Numbered from the stretch's first letter, positions 32,260 to 45,865 are shown. The stretch is DNA of 64,000 nt from Cardinalis cardinalis (GCA_014549065.1 JACDOX010000338.1:62001-126000), one strand, 5' to 3'. Notes: a model not told the origin generated them from the sequence alone. Translations and numbers: made by a program.

Positions 32260-35210
32260 GAAGCATCGTTTCACTGGCCGTTCAAGTCCCTAGCCGCTGT
32301 TCCCCTCCCCTTTCGCTTTCCTCCTTTATCAATTTTCTTTCCTCCAGACATGCAGGAATGCTTTTATTCCCTCACTCCCGCCTCTTTGCCCCAACAGAGT
32401 TAACGAGGAAAAATGTGGTGGGGGCTGGAGAGAGAATTGGCAGAAGGGAATGGATGAGTGGGGGCTATCCTCTCCCTTTTTGCTTGTCGCAAATGTCTCC
32501 TGTTCTTGACTTTTCATAAAAATGTAAATGTTCAAAAAACAAGGGGGGAGGGGTGGTGGGAGGAGGGAAATCCCCTTGAAACTGAAGCAACTGAATTCAT
32601 ATTTTCACAGCAGCAAATGCAACAAACCCTTGTTTAATTTTCGTCATGTGGCTGCAGGTTAGGAGTACACTGAAATACCGAAGAGGAGGCCTCAAGGGTA
32701 ATAAAGCCATCAGGATCTTGTAACTACTGCACATTTGCACGTAGGAGTCCTTGCATTAACCTCCAGGGGTGGCTGCGCAGCTGAAGCAGGATCTCATGTG
32801 CCTGGGCTCGGTTTTTCTCCTGGGGTGAGAGAAGGATCAGTCCCCAAAACATGCACTTCAGGGAAACCAGTATTTTATCAAACAGTTAAAAAATAAACTA
32901 GATACCTGCTTTTCTGTCTGTCCTTTTAACTCTCTCCGTCTCCTGATATGTCACCTAAGAGGAGGTGTAGGTGGGAAATCTTTCCTTTTCTGCTTTGCCT
33001 GCAACAGTTGTGACTCTAGTAAAANTACTCAAACTTCACTGCGTTGAACAGATTATTTTATCCTGGTACTCACAGTATGTACCAATCTTGAAATAGCACA
33101 TTCCACTGCAAAGTCATGTGATGCAGCATGATTTTTCATTTACTTGATTTTTTTTTTCATTTATTTATCTCCTTTTGTAAATACATCATTTATGTGAAAG
33201 AAAGTGAAGCAGAACTGCAGTGCAGTTTAATGTTGTTATTCACCCTGTTCTTCAATATTGATGACAAAGGTTTTATTGATAATGTAGTGATTTCTTACCC
33301 CTCTATACTCATAAGTCAGTTCTCAAAAGAATTCTCATTGATTACAGACTTGAAACATTTTCACTTAATTACTTTTTTAAAAAATTCAAATACTTTCAGG
33401 CATCTCTATCTCTATACACCAAAATTGAAACTCTTTAGTATTTTAAAGTACTTTAAAGAAACCGAATTTTACAGATTTTAAAATAATTCTCTGGACTTCA
33501 CATGTTTGACTCAGAGTAAATTTTGGCTAAAAATGTAGAGAACAGCAATTGCAATTAGACTTTTTAAACTATTTTCCCACTTTAATTTCTACTTTTGCTT
33601 GTGTATCTGTCTTGGAAAACTACGACTCTCTTACCATTCAAAATGAAGTGAAAAATATACAAGAATGTGTCTATTTCCTCTCCCAAAGAGAAAAAGGAAA
33701 CAAGGCAAAACAAAGTCTCTTTCATGAAGAAACATGATAAAAACCCCCAAAAAAATGAATGGAAAGTAGTCCAAGTTGTAAAATGAAAAAGACCCAAAGA
33801 ACTCATATGCATTTGTATATGTGTATGTGTGTATTTATCAATTTATCTATGGATTTTGCTGTTTAGACAGCTTTTTATGAACTGAATTGAGGATCATTGA
33901 CTGACTGCTTAACATAAGCTACTGGCCTCTGAAATTATTGTACTCCAGCCTGCCACTGTCCTGACTGCAGTTTTTCTGTCTAAAAAAACAGGTGAACTGA
34001 GAGTAAACAGCTTTAAATGATATAAGTGAAATGATTTTNAAAAAAGATTTTTTAACTCACAACCATCATTTAAAGTAATGAGATAAAGATACAATGCAAG
34101 AAGAGCATGCTTGTCTGATATACAGGTCTACTTAAAAAAACTACCGTTAGTTTAAAGAAAATCTCATGCTTCCCATGCACCATCATGTTTTCAGGTCTTC
34201 AGGCACATTTTTCCATGCTGTCAGGCAGCTGGCAGTATCTGAACTGCTCAGGCAATTCCTAAGAACTTGTAGCCTTTAACAAGTCAGATTTTTTTCCGTG
34301 TACCCAGTAAGAGAAACAAAAGATAAATAACACTCCTATCCACAACGTGAAAAGTATTTTTGAAAGTGTTTTTGGTCTGTTTCCTTCATGGTTCCAGGTG
34401 CACTTGAAATCACAGCCCAGGCCTTTTTTTCCCTTGCTATCTTTTCTGAAATCAATTTGAGGAAACCTAAAAATCTGCCAAAGCATTTTGTGAGATGTTC
34501 TTCTGTACAAAAGGTAGACTCATAAAAATCAGTCTCTTTATATTTCATTTATGTAGGGAACATATGTTAGAACAGGTTATGATAACTTAGGACAGTATCA
34601 ATCAACCAGACAATGCTTTCATACAGGCCATGGGACATCAATGAAGTGAAAGTAGTGTATATGTTTATGTAGACTCTGATGTAATACTACAACTCATCTA
34701 CCAATCTCCATCTCTGACCCTGACATTTCTTTAAAGAACACAAGCAGATAAGAGCCAGGAGGTTAAAAACAGTAATGATGTAAAGTTGTGTTTACTGAAG
34801 ACTTCTGATGGTAATTTTTAGGTTTTCCAACTGTTGACTCCTAACTTGAACCACTTGTCAAAAGACACCACATCAATCTCAGGCAAGGTTTACTTTTTCT
34901 GCAAGATTTTCCTGTTGGTTTCTCAATAATTCTTAGTCAATTACTTCACTTTGAATGATAAATAAAGTTTGGGATTTTAAAAATTCTTTTTCTTTAAAGT
35001 CATACGGAGTGACTCACAGAATGTAAAGTTCTATATACATTTGGGTACAAGTCATTTTTATTCACCAATTACCAAAAATTCAAGTAACTTGCCAAATCAT
35101 TTCCTACTGAGACTGCTTATCTGGATATGTTTTTAAAAACCCCAAATAAACAGTGGAATATCCTCATTATCTTTTTTTAGGTAAGAAACTAATTCTAAAT
35201 TTTAAGTATA
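32260..35210. other. IGFBP1 upstream region, no gene seen
   Basis: Intergenic sequence upstream of IGFBP1. A FOX-like T-rich element on the minus strand (TTGTTTTTTGAACATTTACA, about 32530-32550) is a possible but weak regulatory candidate. From 33000 to 35200 the DNA is AT-rich with no exon or repeat I can name. Confidence 0.4.
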
Positions 35211-35215
35211 ATATC

Positions 35216-36640
35216 TGTAGTGGTTTTGGTTTGCTAATTTGAGATTTCTTGGCTAATGTGCTCATTATTGTGGGTTCAGTCCTGGCCAACTATTAATACA
35301 CTCACTAGAATGTACTTACTTATTTCTTGCTGTGCGATAGGATTAGGAGAGAGGCAAAGCAGGCTCAAAACTTTAAAAGAGTATAAAGAAAAATTTATTA
35401 ACAGTAACNAAAAGAAAGAGTGATAAGAATCAGAAGACAACCTTCAGAACACTTCTCCTCCCCATATAAACATTTCTTGCCCACTGATAAGGTAAAGAAA
35501 CAAACCCTAAAATTTCCAGTCAGTTTACCACCTCTAGAATGGTCTTTCTTCAGTTCACTTAGCGAGAGAAGTTCCTCTTGTTAATGTCATAGAGACTTCT
35601 CCACAAGAAAACAGTTTTTTCATAGCTTTCAATTTCCACGAATAACAACCACCCGGGGAAATATGAAATTGTGAAATCCCTCCTATTTTCACAGCATCTC
35701 CCACAGCTGTGTTTATGGGCCATGTCAACTTATGGGGTACAGTTTTAAAGATGAGTTATTTAAAAGCAAAGGTTCTCATTATCAATCTCTGAAACCAACT
35801 TCATCTCTAGGAACGGAGATCTCCTCTTCCTGGGGGCACAGGATCTTCATCACTCTTCTCTCCTCTGTTCAAACTTCTAGTAGGATTACAGCTACTCTAA
35901 CATCTGTTTACTTTAGTGTGGGGGCCTTTGTTCAATACCTACAATTTCAACACTTTCATCTCCCCATACCTTCATATGTTACAGGGGAAAAAAAGAGTCC
36001 TACTCCATAGCTTTATAAGAGGATTTCAGCCTAAAACTAAAGGCTCATCCCTTCTATCTGGGACTTGACTTCTTCTTTACTGGCCTCGGTGTTTTCATGT
36101 TGTTTCTTTATGTGTCTACACTNCTGACATGTTCTCTCACTCGAGGGAGGATTGAAGCGCTGAAAGAATCAATGTCTTGCCTGGGGCCCGTAGATGGGCA
36201 CGTGACCCCGGCTGGACTCGGCGGGTTGTGGCGGGAATGCGGCTGGGGGGGGCAGCCAGGGTCTCAGCAGGCAGCACGCCAGGGCTGATGGCTTCTCCTC
36301 TGCCCCTGCCCGAGGGGCAGCCAATGCGGGGGTCCTGCGGCCGTCCTGCGGCAGGGGCCGCCGGGCCTGGCCCAGCCTGGCCGAGATAGGGGCCCGGCTG
36401 GTTTTATCTCTTTGCCCGTCGGAAGGGAAAAAAAAAGTTTCTGGGTTTCTTTCGTCTTTAACATGTGTTTTTCACAGAAGCGTGTATAGCTTTCCAATGA
36501 TTTAACAGATTATCAATTCTCAAAACCAGCTACTGATTGGTTTCCTATCAGACAGAAGAAACTGCTAATAGTCTCTCCCAAAACATCACTTCTGTGGTGC
36601 AAAACTAACAAAACCACTATGATGCACACACACACATAAC
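35216..36640 (-). mobile_element. Avian endogenous-retrovirus LTR (ERVL-like), probably a solo LTR
   Basis: On the plus strand it begins TGTAGTGGTTTTGG, the complement of an LTR 3' end. It contains TATAAAGAAAAATTTATTAAC (an AATAAA on the minus strand). Further right are ACTGGCCTCGGTGTTTTC and the block TTTATCTCTTTGCCCGTCGG. This order agrees with avian LTRs of the type I recall as ERVL-related. No retroviral coding region is visible next to it. The GC-rich block 36170-36400 is part of the element. The right boundary near 36640 is approximate. No target-site duplication could be confirmed. Confidence 0.6.
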
Positions 36641-36644
36641 ACAG

Positions 36645-38730
36645 ACAATTGGCATCAAGCATATGAAGAGGAACAGCTATGATACAAATATAAAACACCT
36701 AGTTTCTAGTCTGAATTTATTACAAATAAAAGAATGCTTTATTTCAGCTGTGTGGGTTGTTATCAGGAATTCCAGTCAATTGATTTTGCTTAGGTTCTTG
36801 ATGAATAATTTGATTCACACATGTTCTGATTGTTGTCACTTTATTGCAATGACATATAAGCCATTTGGTCTTATTTATCTATTCTGATTGGGTAAATATG
36901 ACTTTTAGAACTAAATTCTGCATGCAGAGAAGGACATGTTCCAAGTTTGTGTTGCACTAACTTTTGGAAGCAGACTGACTTTTGCTATTTTGCCCCAGCA
37001 ATTAATTTGGCTAAAATGTGGGAAATAGAAACTCTAGTGAGAGGCTGTCTCATGGCGAGTCTAGCTAGGGAAGGCTTCTATGGATTTTCTGCATTAAATC
37101 ATGGGTCATGAAAAAAAGAGAAAAATGTTGTTTCTCTCTTTGGTGGCACCCAAAGTGTCTGGGTACTGAGTAAAACACCTTGTTTGCAATGATGTGCATA
37201 CATAGACCAGCCAGAAAACTATTTTCTATGAACGGTTGCACTCGTCCGTCAAGAGAGGTTAAAGTCCTTTAGTCATCCTACCATGGGCCAGCTACTTTCT
37301 CAGTTTGCCTAGCTGGAAAAATAGTACAGAAACATTTTGACTTACTGTGGTATGACAAAGCTGAAAGTGTGTTACAGAGTATGAGTTCCTATGTAGACAG
37401 TTAATATAAAAAAAACCCTTTCTGCTATAGTCAGCATTGCTAAACACAGGTAGGGGTGTTTCTGTGACCAGCCATGGAAATAAAGGCTTTTCAGTGCCTA
37501 CTACAGTGAGCTATAGCTTAGAAGGGACTTTCAAAAATGTAAAATACCCCTTCAGCGCTGGCTCCAGGCATCTAAACCAGGATAAGCTGTTTAAATATCT
37601 TTATATTTTTCAGCCACTGTGTCTTTCCAGGCCCAAACCAGAAAAGAACCCCACTAACCATATGATATGCCCTTTACTGCAGTCCCTGAAGGCTCTAGGT
37701 GCTGATAGAGTGAGACTCCAGCCCTCCCCACCATAAGGTTTACTTGCTGAAGTCGTTGCTACCTTATGCCAATGAAAGAAAAGGCAAATTCCCCAGAGGT
37801 TTACTCTTAAAACAATTTAAACATAATAGCACTTTCAAATACATATTCAAGCATCTCATGTGAAGTTTGAAGAATAAGACTACCACTTTCTTTAGTGTCT
37901 GGGTCTGTCACACAGGTTAAATACCAGGATTCACATGAAACTCCCCTTGCTACCTGAACTAATACATGGCTTTCCAGGCACGATATTTCTACAAATAGTG
38001 GGGAGAAAAGCAGACAGTACTGATGGGGAAAAGGGAGATCCAGACCCACACCAGGGCCATCATAGTCACAGCCAGTTGCACCACTTAGAGGGAAAGTGCC
38101 TGGAGGACAACAGCCAGCAGTAATTAATGTGTGTTGTTTTCTACCTTATTAAGTGCAACAGTGGATATTCTCTTTGACAGTAGATAGACTGGATATTGAA
38201 AGAAACTTACTGCTAACCCAAAACTGGAGGAGACCCTGATGTTTCAAATTCCTGATCTTTTCTTCTGAGGTTTTATGGAGACTTTTAACCTCTGTGAATA
38301 TATTTGGCTCTTAGTACTTAAATCTTAAGTGTCGTTCTTTGATCTTTTCATTTTTAAAGAATGCTAATAAAAATAGGAATAGTCATAGGACTTAGACCAG
38401 AGTAAGTCAAGGGGTCCCTTTTCTCTGGTCAACTGGCCCTTGAAGTAGGAGGCCAAAACTGGTGACAAACATGCAGAATTGTGCTTCCTAAAGGAACAGG
38501 GCATTGCCTGCAGGCAGAGCAAAAGACAGGAGCCTGGATTTCTTAACAAGAGAGCACACAGAGTGGTAAATGCTGTTAAAACAGGATGACACATTTCTCT
38601 CTATCAATTAAAACTGGTTTTCACTTTTTGGCTATTCAATTCTGGTTCTTACAAAAATAACACAGTTTGCCCAGCTGCTTTTGTCAGGAAATCTGTCCTT
38701 GCCTTTTGTCCTGGGGCATTTCTGATTTCA
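36645..38730. other. Intergenic DNA between LTR remnants, no gene seen
   Basis: No retroviral gag, pol or env similarity is recognisable in any frame, so the two flanking LTR pieces do not look like the ends of one provirus. No exon with splice support is visible. Confidence 0.4.
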
Positions 38731-38737
38731 GCAGGAA

Positions 38738-38821
<84 letters not shown>

Positions 38822-38822
38822 A
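38738..38822. repeat. Compound microsatellite (ATT)n-(AGT)n
   Basis: About 11 ATT units (38738-38771) pass directly into about 17 AGT units (38772-38822). This accounts for the poly-Ile/poly-Ser open frame on the plus strand and the poly-Leu/poly-Ile frame on the minus strand. Confidence 0.95.
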
Positions 38823-38989
38823 GTAATACCAAAAGAACTTTTTTCAGGTTTCAGAGCCTCTACTGTTTCCTCAGATGTCATGAGACAGGACTCTGGGACT
38901 TCAGTCAGTTCTAGAGAGCCTGAGGCTAGCACAAATTGCTGAAATCAGGTAAGCCGCTGCTGGGAATCAAGTTTGCCTAAGCATTAGTG

Positions 38990-39520
38990 TCTGATAGTGT
39001 TGGATTTCATGCTGGCCAAATGCCAGGCACCCATTCCCCCTCCCATGCCACAGCTGGGCAGAGGAGAGCAAAAATTAAAGAAGTGCTCATGAGTTGAGAC
39101 AAGGACCAGGAGAAAACACTCCAAGGGCAAAACAGGCTCAACTTAGAGGTATAAAGTGAATTTATTACTAACAAAATCAGAGAAAGATGATAAGAAGTAA
39201 AATAAGTCTTAAAACCACCTTTTCTTTCCCCCACCTCTCCCTCCTTCCCACTGAGAACGCAGGAAGACAGGGGNTGGGGTTTTGGGCAGTTCATCCCATG
39301 AGATCTTCCTCTGCTCAGGGAGAAGGATCTTTCTCCTGTGAGACTGTGGGGTCCCTCTTACAGGAGACAGTTCTCCAAGAACTTCTTCAACGTGGGTCCA
39401 CTCTCACGAGAAGCAGCCTACCGCACCTGCTGCAACGTGAGTCCCTCCCACAGGCAAACAGTCCTCCCAAAATGCTGTGGCGTGGATTCCTTCCTTTTAA
39501 TGTAATTTTCTACAAAGTCA
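38990..39520 (-). mobile_element. Truncated avian ERVL-like LTR fragment
   Basis: The plus strand shows ATGCTGGCCAAATGCCAGGC, then GGCAAAACAGGCTCAACTTA and GTGAATTTATTACTAAC (an AATAAA on the minus strand). Further on come repeated 'GTGGGTCC..TCCCAC'-like units between about 39340 and 39490. The same layout is common in bird LTRs. It is related to, but clearly different from, the LTR at 35.2 kb. The part toward the 5' LTR end is missing to the right of about 39520. Confidence 0.65.
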
Positions 39521-39529
39521 TGTAGAATA

Positions 39530-42500
39530 CATTTCCCCTATGAGCTGATATTTTTCTCAGAGATAGCTGTCTTGTGAAAAAACCTGTTTTACAGACTTAT
39601 TAAGTATATGCAAAAAAAGCATATAACCTGATATTTTAAAATATCAAGTTCAAGACTTATTTTCCTTTAACTCTTTAACTGATTTTGCATTCTTAGAAAC
39701 TATACTAGCCAGCAGACCTTTGTGGTGTCATGAATCTGCTAAAGTGTTTTTGTTTCTCTTATTCATCTCTTCTCCAAATGTGATCATCATAGTCTTTTCA
39801 TGTTGCTGGTCTTACACAAAGAATTTGCTCTGTGACTTGTTTTCTTTTATCAATTTTTATCATCTCCCAGCTGTGGCTAAAAAATTTTCTACTGAATGTA
39901 CTAGTAAAGGTCAGGATGCACTGTTGATTTGCATGCTTGCATCATAACCTTTTTGGTATAATTGCCAATCCTACAGCCTTAGTGAACTTTTTCTCAGCTA
40001 CCCTGAGGTATTCAGGATGCCATACAGCACTTCGTTCTCCACTATTCCAGTTCCATCCCTTCTTTCTTCTTTCTAGCACAGTTACAATTATAACACATAT
40101 CAACAGTTTATTTACATTATATGTTTTGTAAATAAATTTTTTGATTGTAATTGCAAGCCTTCCATCTTATTGCAATGTCTTCCCTCTCATGGCTTCTTAC
40201 TATTGCTGAGCTATGGTTTGTGCAGGTTTTGTGGGTTTGATGTTTTTCTTCTAAAGGAGTAACAAATGCTAAAGCATCCATGACCTTTGCATGAATACTT
40301 TTCACACAACACCAATTTGATTTAAGTGCATGCCATAAGATGCGATGAATTGTTTGTGCTCTCTTGGCTGCCTACTTTGAAACCCATTTCACCTGGACAT
40401 CTTGTAAGTGCTTTTTTTGGATCCAGTTCCTCTCCAAGTAAATTTGTCAGCAATCCTGCTCATACTTTCTTTGCCATATTTGAGTTTGCATCAGCTTTCC
40501 ATACTATAGAATTGAATTATTCAATTTCTATGAAGAGAATCTTAATTTTCCTCTCTTAGAGGTGTGAGATATTTCTTTTCCCCTATCATTGCTGGCACCT
40601 CCTCTTTAGGAGAAGATATAAGCTTTAGGAGGATTGTGGTATCTGCTTGTGGAAGAAAGTCACTACAAAGGACAAACTTGCAATGACATGAGGAGCTGAA
40701 AGCAGAAGACTGTTACAGTAGGAGATGTACAGCTAGGAAAGGCCAAAAGTATGAAGTGGAGAACAACAAAAGGGATCAATATGGCAGCAACAGTAAGAAG
40801 CAGAAGAAATATGAAGGATATTTTTCCCCTTTGTTCTTTCCATTTCTGCTATAAAAATGAAGCAAAACAGGGGGAAAAAACCACAAGGAAATCCACAAAG
40901 AAATAAAACATCACAGATGCAGGACAGTGAGTGACAGAACAGTGATGCAAGTTCAATCTTATTTTTAATAAACACTTAGGCAATGTGGAACTACTTTGAC
41001 AGGTAACACTTAAAAGCACTGACTTCATAGTAAGGCTAGAAACACTGCCTTACTGCCGTGTGAGCCAGGACATTTGGTTTCAAGCTCCTATCTCACATGA
41101 GAAGGGGATTTGAAATGCAATCTGTACTTCCAGAGTTTTGTACTGTGGGCTGCTATTGAAATCAGATAGATAGAACTCCTGTCTCACTGCTGTCTGCTAC
41201 GCATCTTCATGCACATGTACCATTTCATGATGGAGGGGTGAGGCTGCTGCATGTGCTGCAAAGCCACACATATGAGTATACCCAGGAGACTGGCAACTGT
41301 CAAGCTCTACAGGATTCACATGCCTGTTGGGACTGGCTGCACTGCTAAGCACCACTTAATTGCATAGAAGCATTAGGCAGCTACATAGTAGTAGAAAGCC
41401 TGAGCAAGGTTTGGGCAGGGTGAGGGTGAGCAGCTCAGGTCCGCGTCCTAAAGGAAATGGTAAGATCTCTGCCTAGTTCAAGTTTTTATCAATATTTGAA
41501 AATGTTACACAATTGCTTCTACTGCTCTAACTTTTCTAGGCGCTACTATGCTAAGTGTTTGTTCATTTGTTTCTAGTGAGTTGGAAATATTGAGGAGGGA
41601 ACTGTTTTAGTAGGCATGGTGGAGTGCATCAACAGATTGAGCTAAGGGAGATCTGTGTGTTTGTATGTCTTATATAACAAAACACAACCAAGTACAGGTC
41701 AGTGACACTGTTGTGCGATTTATTACTCAGGGTTTTGTCCATAACAGGAATGTAACTATGTTGTAACTTAGAGGGAAAAAAAACCCAAACTGTTTTTATT
41801 TAAAAGTTTCCCACTTCTAGTTATTTTAAAATTGTTCAGCTGTGATGAGCAAATGAAGGACGTAGTTTCCATTTGTCTGTTACATAAATCTAAAATATGT
41901 CAAATACATATGCTAAATATTTTTCTCTTCGAACTGGCCTCCTACAGAAGCACTGCAGCTGGGCAGAGCACTCACAGCTCTGTCAACAAGAGTACTACCA
42001 TTGCTTCAGTGGGAACAAGGCTGAGCTCATAAATCCTGGGTGAAGACATTTCTGTCTCTTCCCTCTGTTCTTGGTAATGTTTTTGTTCTTCTCCCTCTAA
42101 CATCATGCTTAGTCACCATCAGCAGGTAGGTTGTGTAATATCAGGGACAAGTGTACTGAAAACAACTCCATAGGTCAAGGTCATAGCTTCACTCCAAAAG
42201 GAAAAATACTGCCCTTAGAGAACACTCTCAATGAGAAGGCTGTTCTGAACTTACAATTGTGTTCATATGAAAGTCAGGACAACACTAAAGCTCAAGAGCA
42301 TGTTGCAACTCTGATTCACATTCATTCATGCAGGAAAATGGCTTTTTATTTTACAGAACAGGATGTCCTGGAGATTCTCTTCTCATAAGGATCTGGTGTC
42401 TGTAGCTGGTAACCTGTTTCAGCCTCAGCCGAAATCCATACTTAAGGTCTGTAATAATTAGGAAGACTTCTTTTTTAGGGGTGTTGGATTTTACAGCTCC

Positions 42501-45500
42501 CTTTAAGAATTTTTTTTTTTGCACTGTGATGATATTGTCATATAAATACTCATAAAGGAACTTCGTGCATGAAGAGAAGCACTAACCAAACAGTAATTTT
42601 GCCATTGTTTCCACTAGACAATGAACATTAAAAAAGAGTGAAACTGCATACTATTAGTGCTCCTCCCAAAGTCTATTCCTTTCAAAGTATACATACATAG
42701 TATGACAGAGAACTAGCCATATCATTTAAACTGAAAAATTTAATTCCAGTAGGTTTGTGAGTCTGCTGGAGAAATGAAAGGAAGTTCAAGCTCTGTAAAC
42801 AAATGCAGAAAAAGAAGAGTTTGTTTGGTGGGGTTTTTTAATTTTTTTTTTTCCTTATGGACATCCTTACATGTAAACTATAGTTGTAGCAGTATAGTTT
42901 TGTAAGTGCAATTTGATATATTTAGTTTCACACTTTCTAGCATCCTGATTTTATAAATGAGACACAAATCTTCCTCTGAGAACACCATTCACTAAGGTCT
43001 GTACTATATAGGGCTGGCTGAAATTCCTTGGGATTGTTACATGCAATTAACCATTGATACTGTGGTTGCAGAATGTCAGACACATGTTGGAAAACCCCTG
43101 AAGAACCCAGTTGATTGTATTGATATTCTCATTAAATACTATAAAAGGTTTTATAACTTTTGCAAACTCATGAACACCTAAATTATTCCAAAACAAATAT
43201 TCCATAGTCTTTTCTATTCATTTTTTAACATTCTAGAGAGGAAATAGAAGTAGTTTGCAACATCATGAGACCCCTTGGTTTTTTGCATCTGTTTGCCTCA
43301 TAGAGCTTAAAAACTTGGAAAGACCCAAAGTCAGTTCTGTGTTACCATTTGGTACAATTTGTTTTCCTCCACTGGGATTTTATTGGCACTAACTAGCTCC
43401 ATGAACCTGACAGGGTGGCACCCTTGCTCCCCGATAAACCTTCCCATCATTTACTGTGTTCTGAATTTCAGAAGTTTTGCATTGCACTTGGAATGAAGTC
43501 AAAGATACCTGAGACATTAAGTAGCCATATTACCTGGGTTAATCTTGCATTTAATGTAGCCAAAGCAGGGCTTTAGAAGGAATTTTGCAGCAATACACTC
43601 CTGGCCTCCTAAGGTCTGGAACTTGTCCCACACGACCTTTCCACTTGGCCTAACATCACGGAGGACATCAACCTAAGTAGACAAAGGCACTTTGAGGTGT
43701 GACAACAGAGTCCGAGTCTTGGCAGAAGACCAGTGTCAGATATCAGAGGGTATCAGATGGGCAAGGAATCTAACAGTGAAGAGCAGGCACTAAAGACAAA
43801 AGACATCGGTGTCTTACAAGGAAGGAAAGAGCTAGAGACCAGATTGGAGAAGACATTAAATGAAGACATTTGGAGACTGAGAAACTGGATGGACAGGAGC
43901 CAAGACTGACTTTGAGAGGCAACAGTGAGAAAGAAAAGCAGAAACAGTATCAAGACTTCCTGAGACTAGGATGAGAAACCTGAAGGAGCAACTGGAACCA
44001 TCTGGGAAGGTACAAATAAACAAGAGACAGAACTGGGTCATTTGGATTAATCATTGGGTCATGCAGCCAGACTAATCTGTGCTTTTCCCAGGGGTAGAGG
44101 AGGGTTTCACGCTAACCTTGCACTTGCCTGATCTTAGTTCAGCCCCTGGCACAAATCACAGATACTGATGAAATGCCTGCAGGCTCAGGGGGAATAGCAG
44201 CACATCTGCAACCATGCCTATTTTATCTCAAAAACAGCTTGGGATCTACACCAGCCAGGAGCTCTCTGGTTGCCAGAGGAACCTGTGGAGGCCAGACAGG
44301 CAGCCAGGGTAACACACACAAACAAATTCCAGAACATTAACTAAACTTGAAACCAAGTGAGCGTTACTTGGCTCATGAACTGAAGGACACCATCACCCCA
44401 CTGCCTGGCTACACAGAAAGCCAGGTCTGAGGATAAGGCTGTTCTCCTGAGAAACTCTGAAGAATTTCACTTCAAAAATCATTAGCAAAAACATCCTGAT
44501 TCCTTTTAAATCCTGAGAGAGATTGTAAAACCACAACTCCACTCTTACATTTTGGAGTGTAACGCAGATGCTATTGATTGGCCTCTCTCATAATGTTGGC
44601 ATGGGACATACTTCCCCTTCTCTGCCACCTTGGATGTGAGATACTACAAGTTACAGTTTGTGGAAAGTAAATGCAAAAGTGTCCCTTGCGTCCATTCTTA
44701 ACTGGCAGCTTCTTTAAATGGGACTTCTCCCCTTTGGGGTAGTTAGTGCCTGGAACAGCTGCAAAACCAGTATAAACCAGAAAAGTGCACATGCTACAGC
44801 CACACAAGTGCAGAAATATGTGTATGTAGGTGGTAAATCTGTTGTGGATTCCTGCTGCTGACACTCCATAGACAACTTAGAAATTTCTAAATAACTTTAG
44901 AAACTCTGCCTTTATAATTTAAAGATTAAATAACAGACAGCAGTAGAAATGAACATGAGTGTTGTTCTTTTTGCATCAAATCTTGATTGATGCTTCAGAA
45001 AGTTCCTTTGAGTTAAATTATCATTTTGACAATACAGCTATCAGGTAAGACACCATTCTTGACCTCCATGCAGCAGCTCCAGAGGGAAAAAAGCCAGAAA
45101 CCCCATACTTCCTCAAAACTCACAGCCAAGGATTAACTATCTCCAATACAACAGTGAGTTGCATTTACAATCTAAGGCTGGGACAAACTGATTTTGAACC
45201 AAAACTTCAAAATAAGCAGTCATTAATTAGTAATCTCTAAAGAATGGCCTCCATCCTTGGTGCCTCTCAGTATTTCTTCATGTCACCAGGTAGCAGCAAA
45301 AACATTCCAGATTGCATCAGCTTTGAAAGAGATTCTCCTTTGGCTAACTAGGATTACACTCTATGTGGCCGCTAGGACTTTGTCTAGTGACTTCTTGTTA
45401 AGAAAGATAAATAACCCTATAAAACTTAAATGCTAAATGAAAGATTAAGGCCAGGGAGGGCTGTGGCAGGCTGAAGAATGATTCTTAAACATTAAGTTCT

Positions 45501-45690
45501 TCCTCCCTTCTTTGTTCTAGGCCTTTCATCCATTATAAATTAACATTAACTCTCCTGTAAGGACAGTCTCTTCTTAACTCTCATCTTAAATTATACCTGG
45601 CTACTCCAGGATTTAAGAGGAAAGAATGACAAAACAAATAAACAACAGCAAAAGATTCTTTTGGAAGGAAAGAGGAAGCCTAACAGGCGC
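39530..45690. other. Intergenic DNA, no gene seen
   Basis: About 6 kb without an exon I can support. Open frames at 40117-40305 and 40326-40559 lie near the LTR fragment but show no recognisable retroviral motif. The remainder is AT-rich and unremarkable. Confidence 0.35.
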
Positions 45691-45705
45691 TATAACAGAG
45701 TGTGA

Positions 45706-45711
45706 TTTATT
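45706..45711 (-). terminator. Poly(A) signal of the coiled-coil gene
   Basis: AATAAA on the minus strand, 67 nt beyond the TGA at 45781-45779. A compact 3'UTR with a canonical signal just after the predicted stop supports the last exon of the gene. Confidence 0.55.
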
Positions 45712-45778
45712 AGGACTCGCCATTCCCACAGGATGGATGTGACAGCACTTATCCCACAGGTAGCCCGGTAGCCCAGTC

Positions 45779-45865
45779 TCAAGCTTCTTCAATTGTCAAT
45801 TCATGTTTAGTTGCCTCCTCAATGTTTTTAAGTTGACGAAGCAGCCATTCTCTTTCTTTCTTTCT
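45779..45865 (-). CDS. Coiled-coil gene, last coding exon
   Basis: After the acceptor TTTCTTCTGTAACAG (45880-45866) the frame continues in phase 0 for 28 codons to TGA. The encoded segment alternates Leu/Ile/Trp with Lys/Glu in a heptad-like pattern. This exon is too short to appear as an open frame of its own. It is supported by exact phase agreement with the donor at 46754, the protein's character and the AATAAA 67 nt after the stop. Confidence 0.6.
   Translation of the reverse strand, partial: RKKEREWLLRQLKNIEEATKHELTIEEA

Noticed and set aside
38667..38942. Poly-Ile/poly-Ser open frames on both strands
   Set aside because: Translation of the ATT/AGT compound microsatellite.
36645..38985. 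A complete provirus between the two LTR pieces
   Set aside because: No gag, pol or env similarity in any frame, and the two LTRs belong to visibly different subfamilies.
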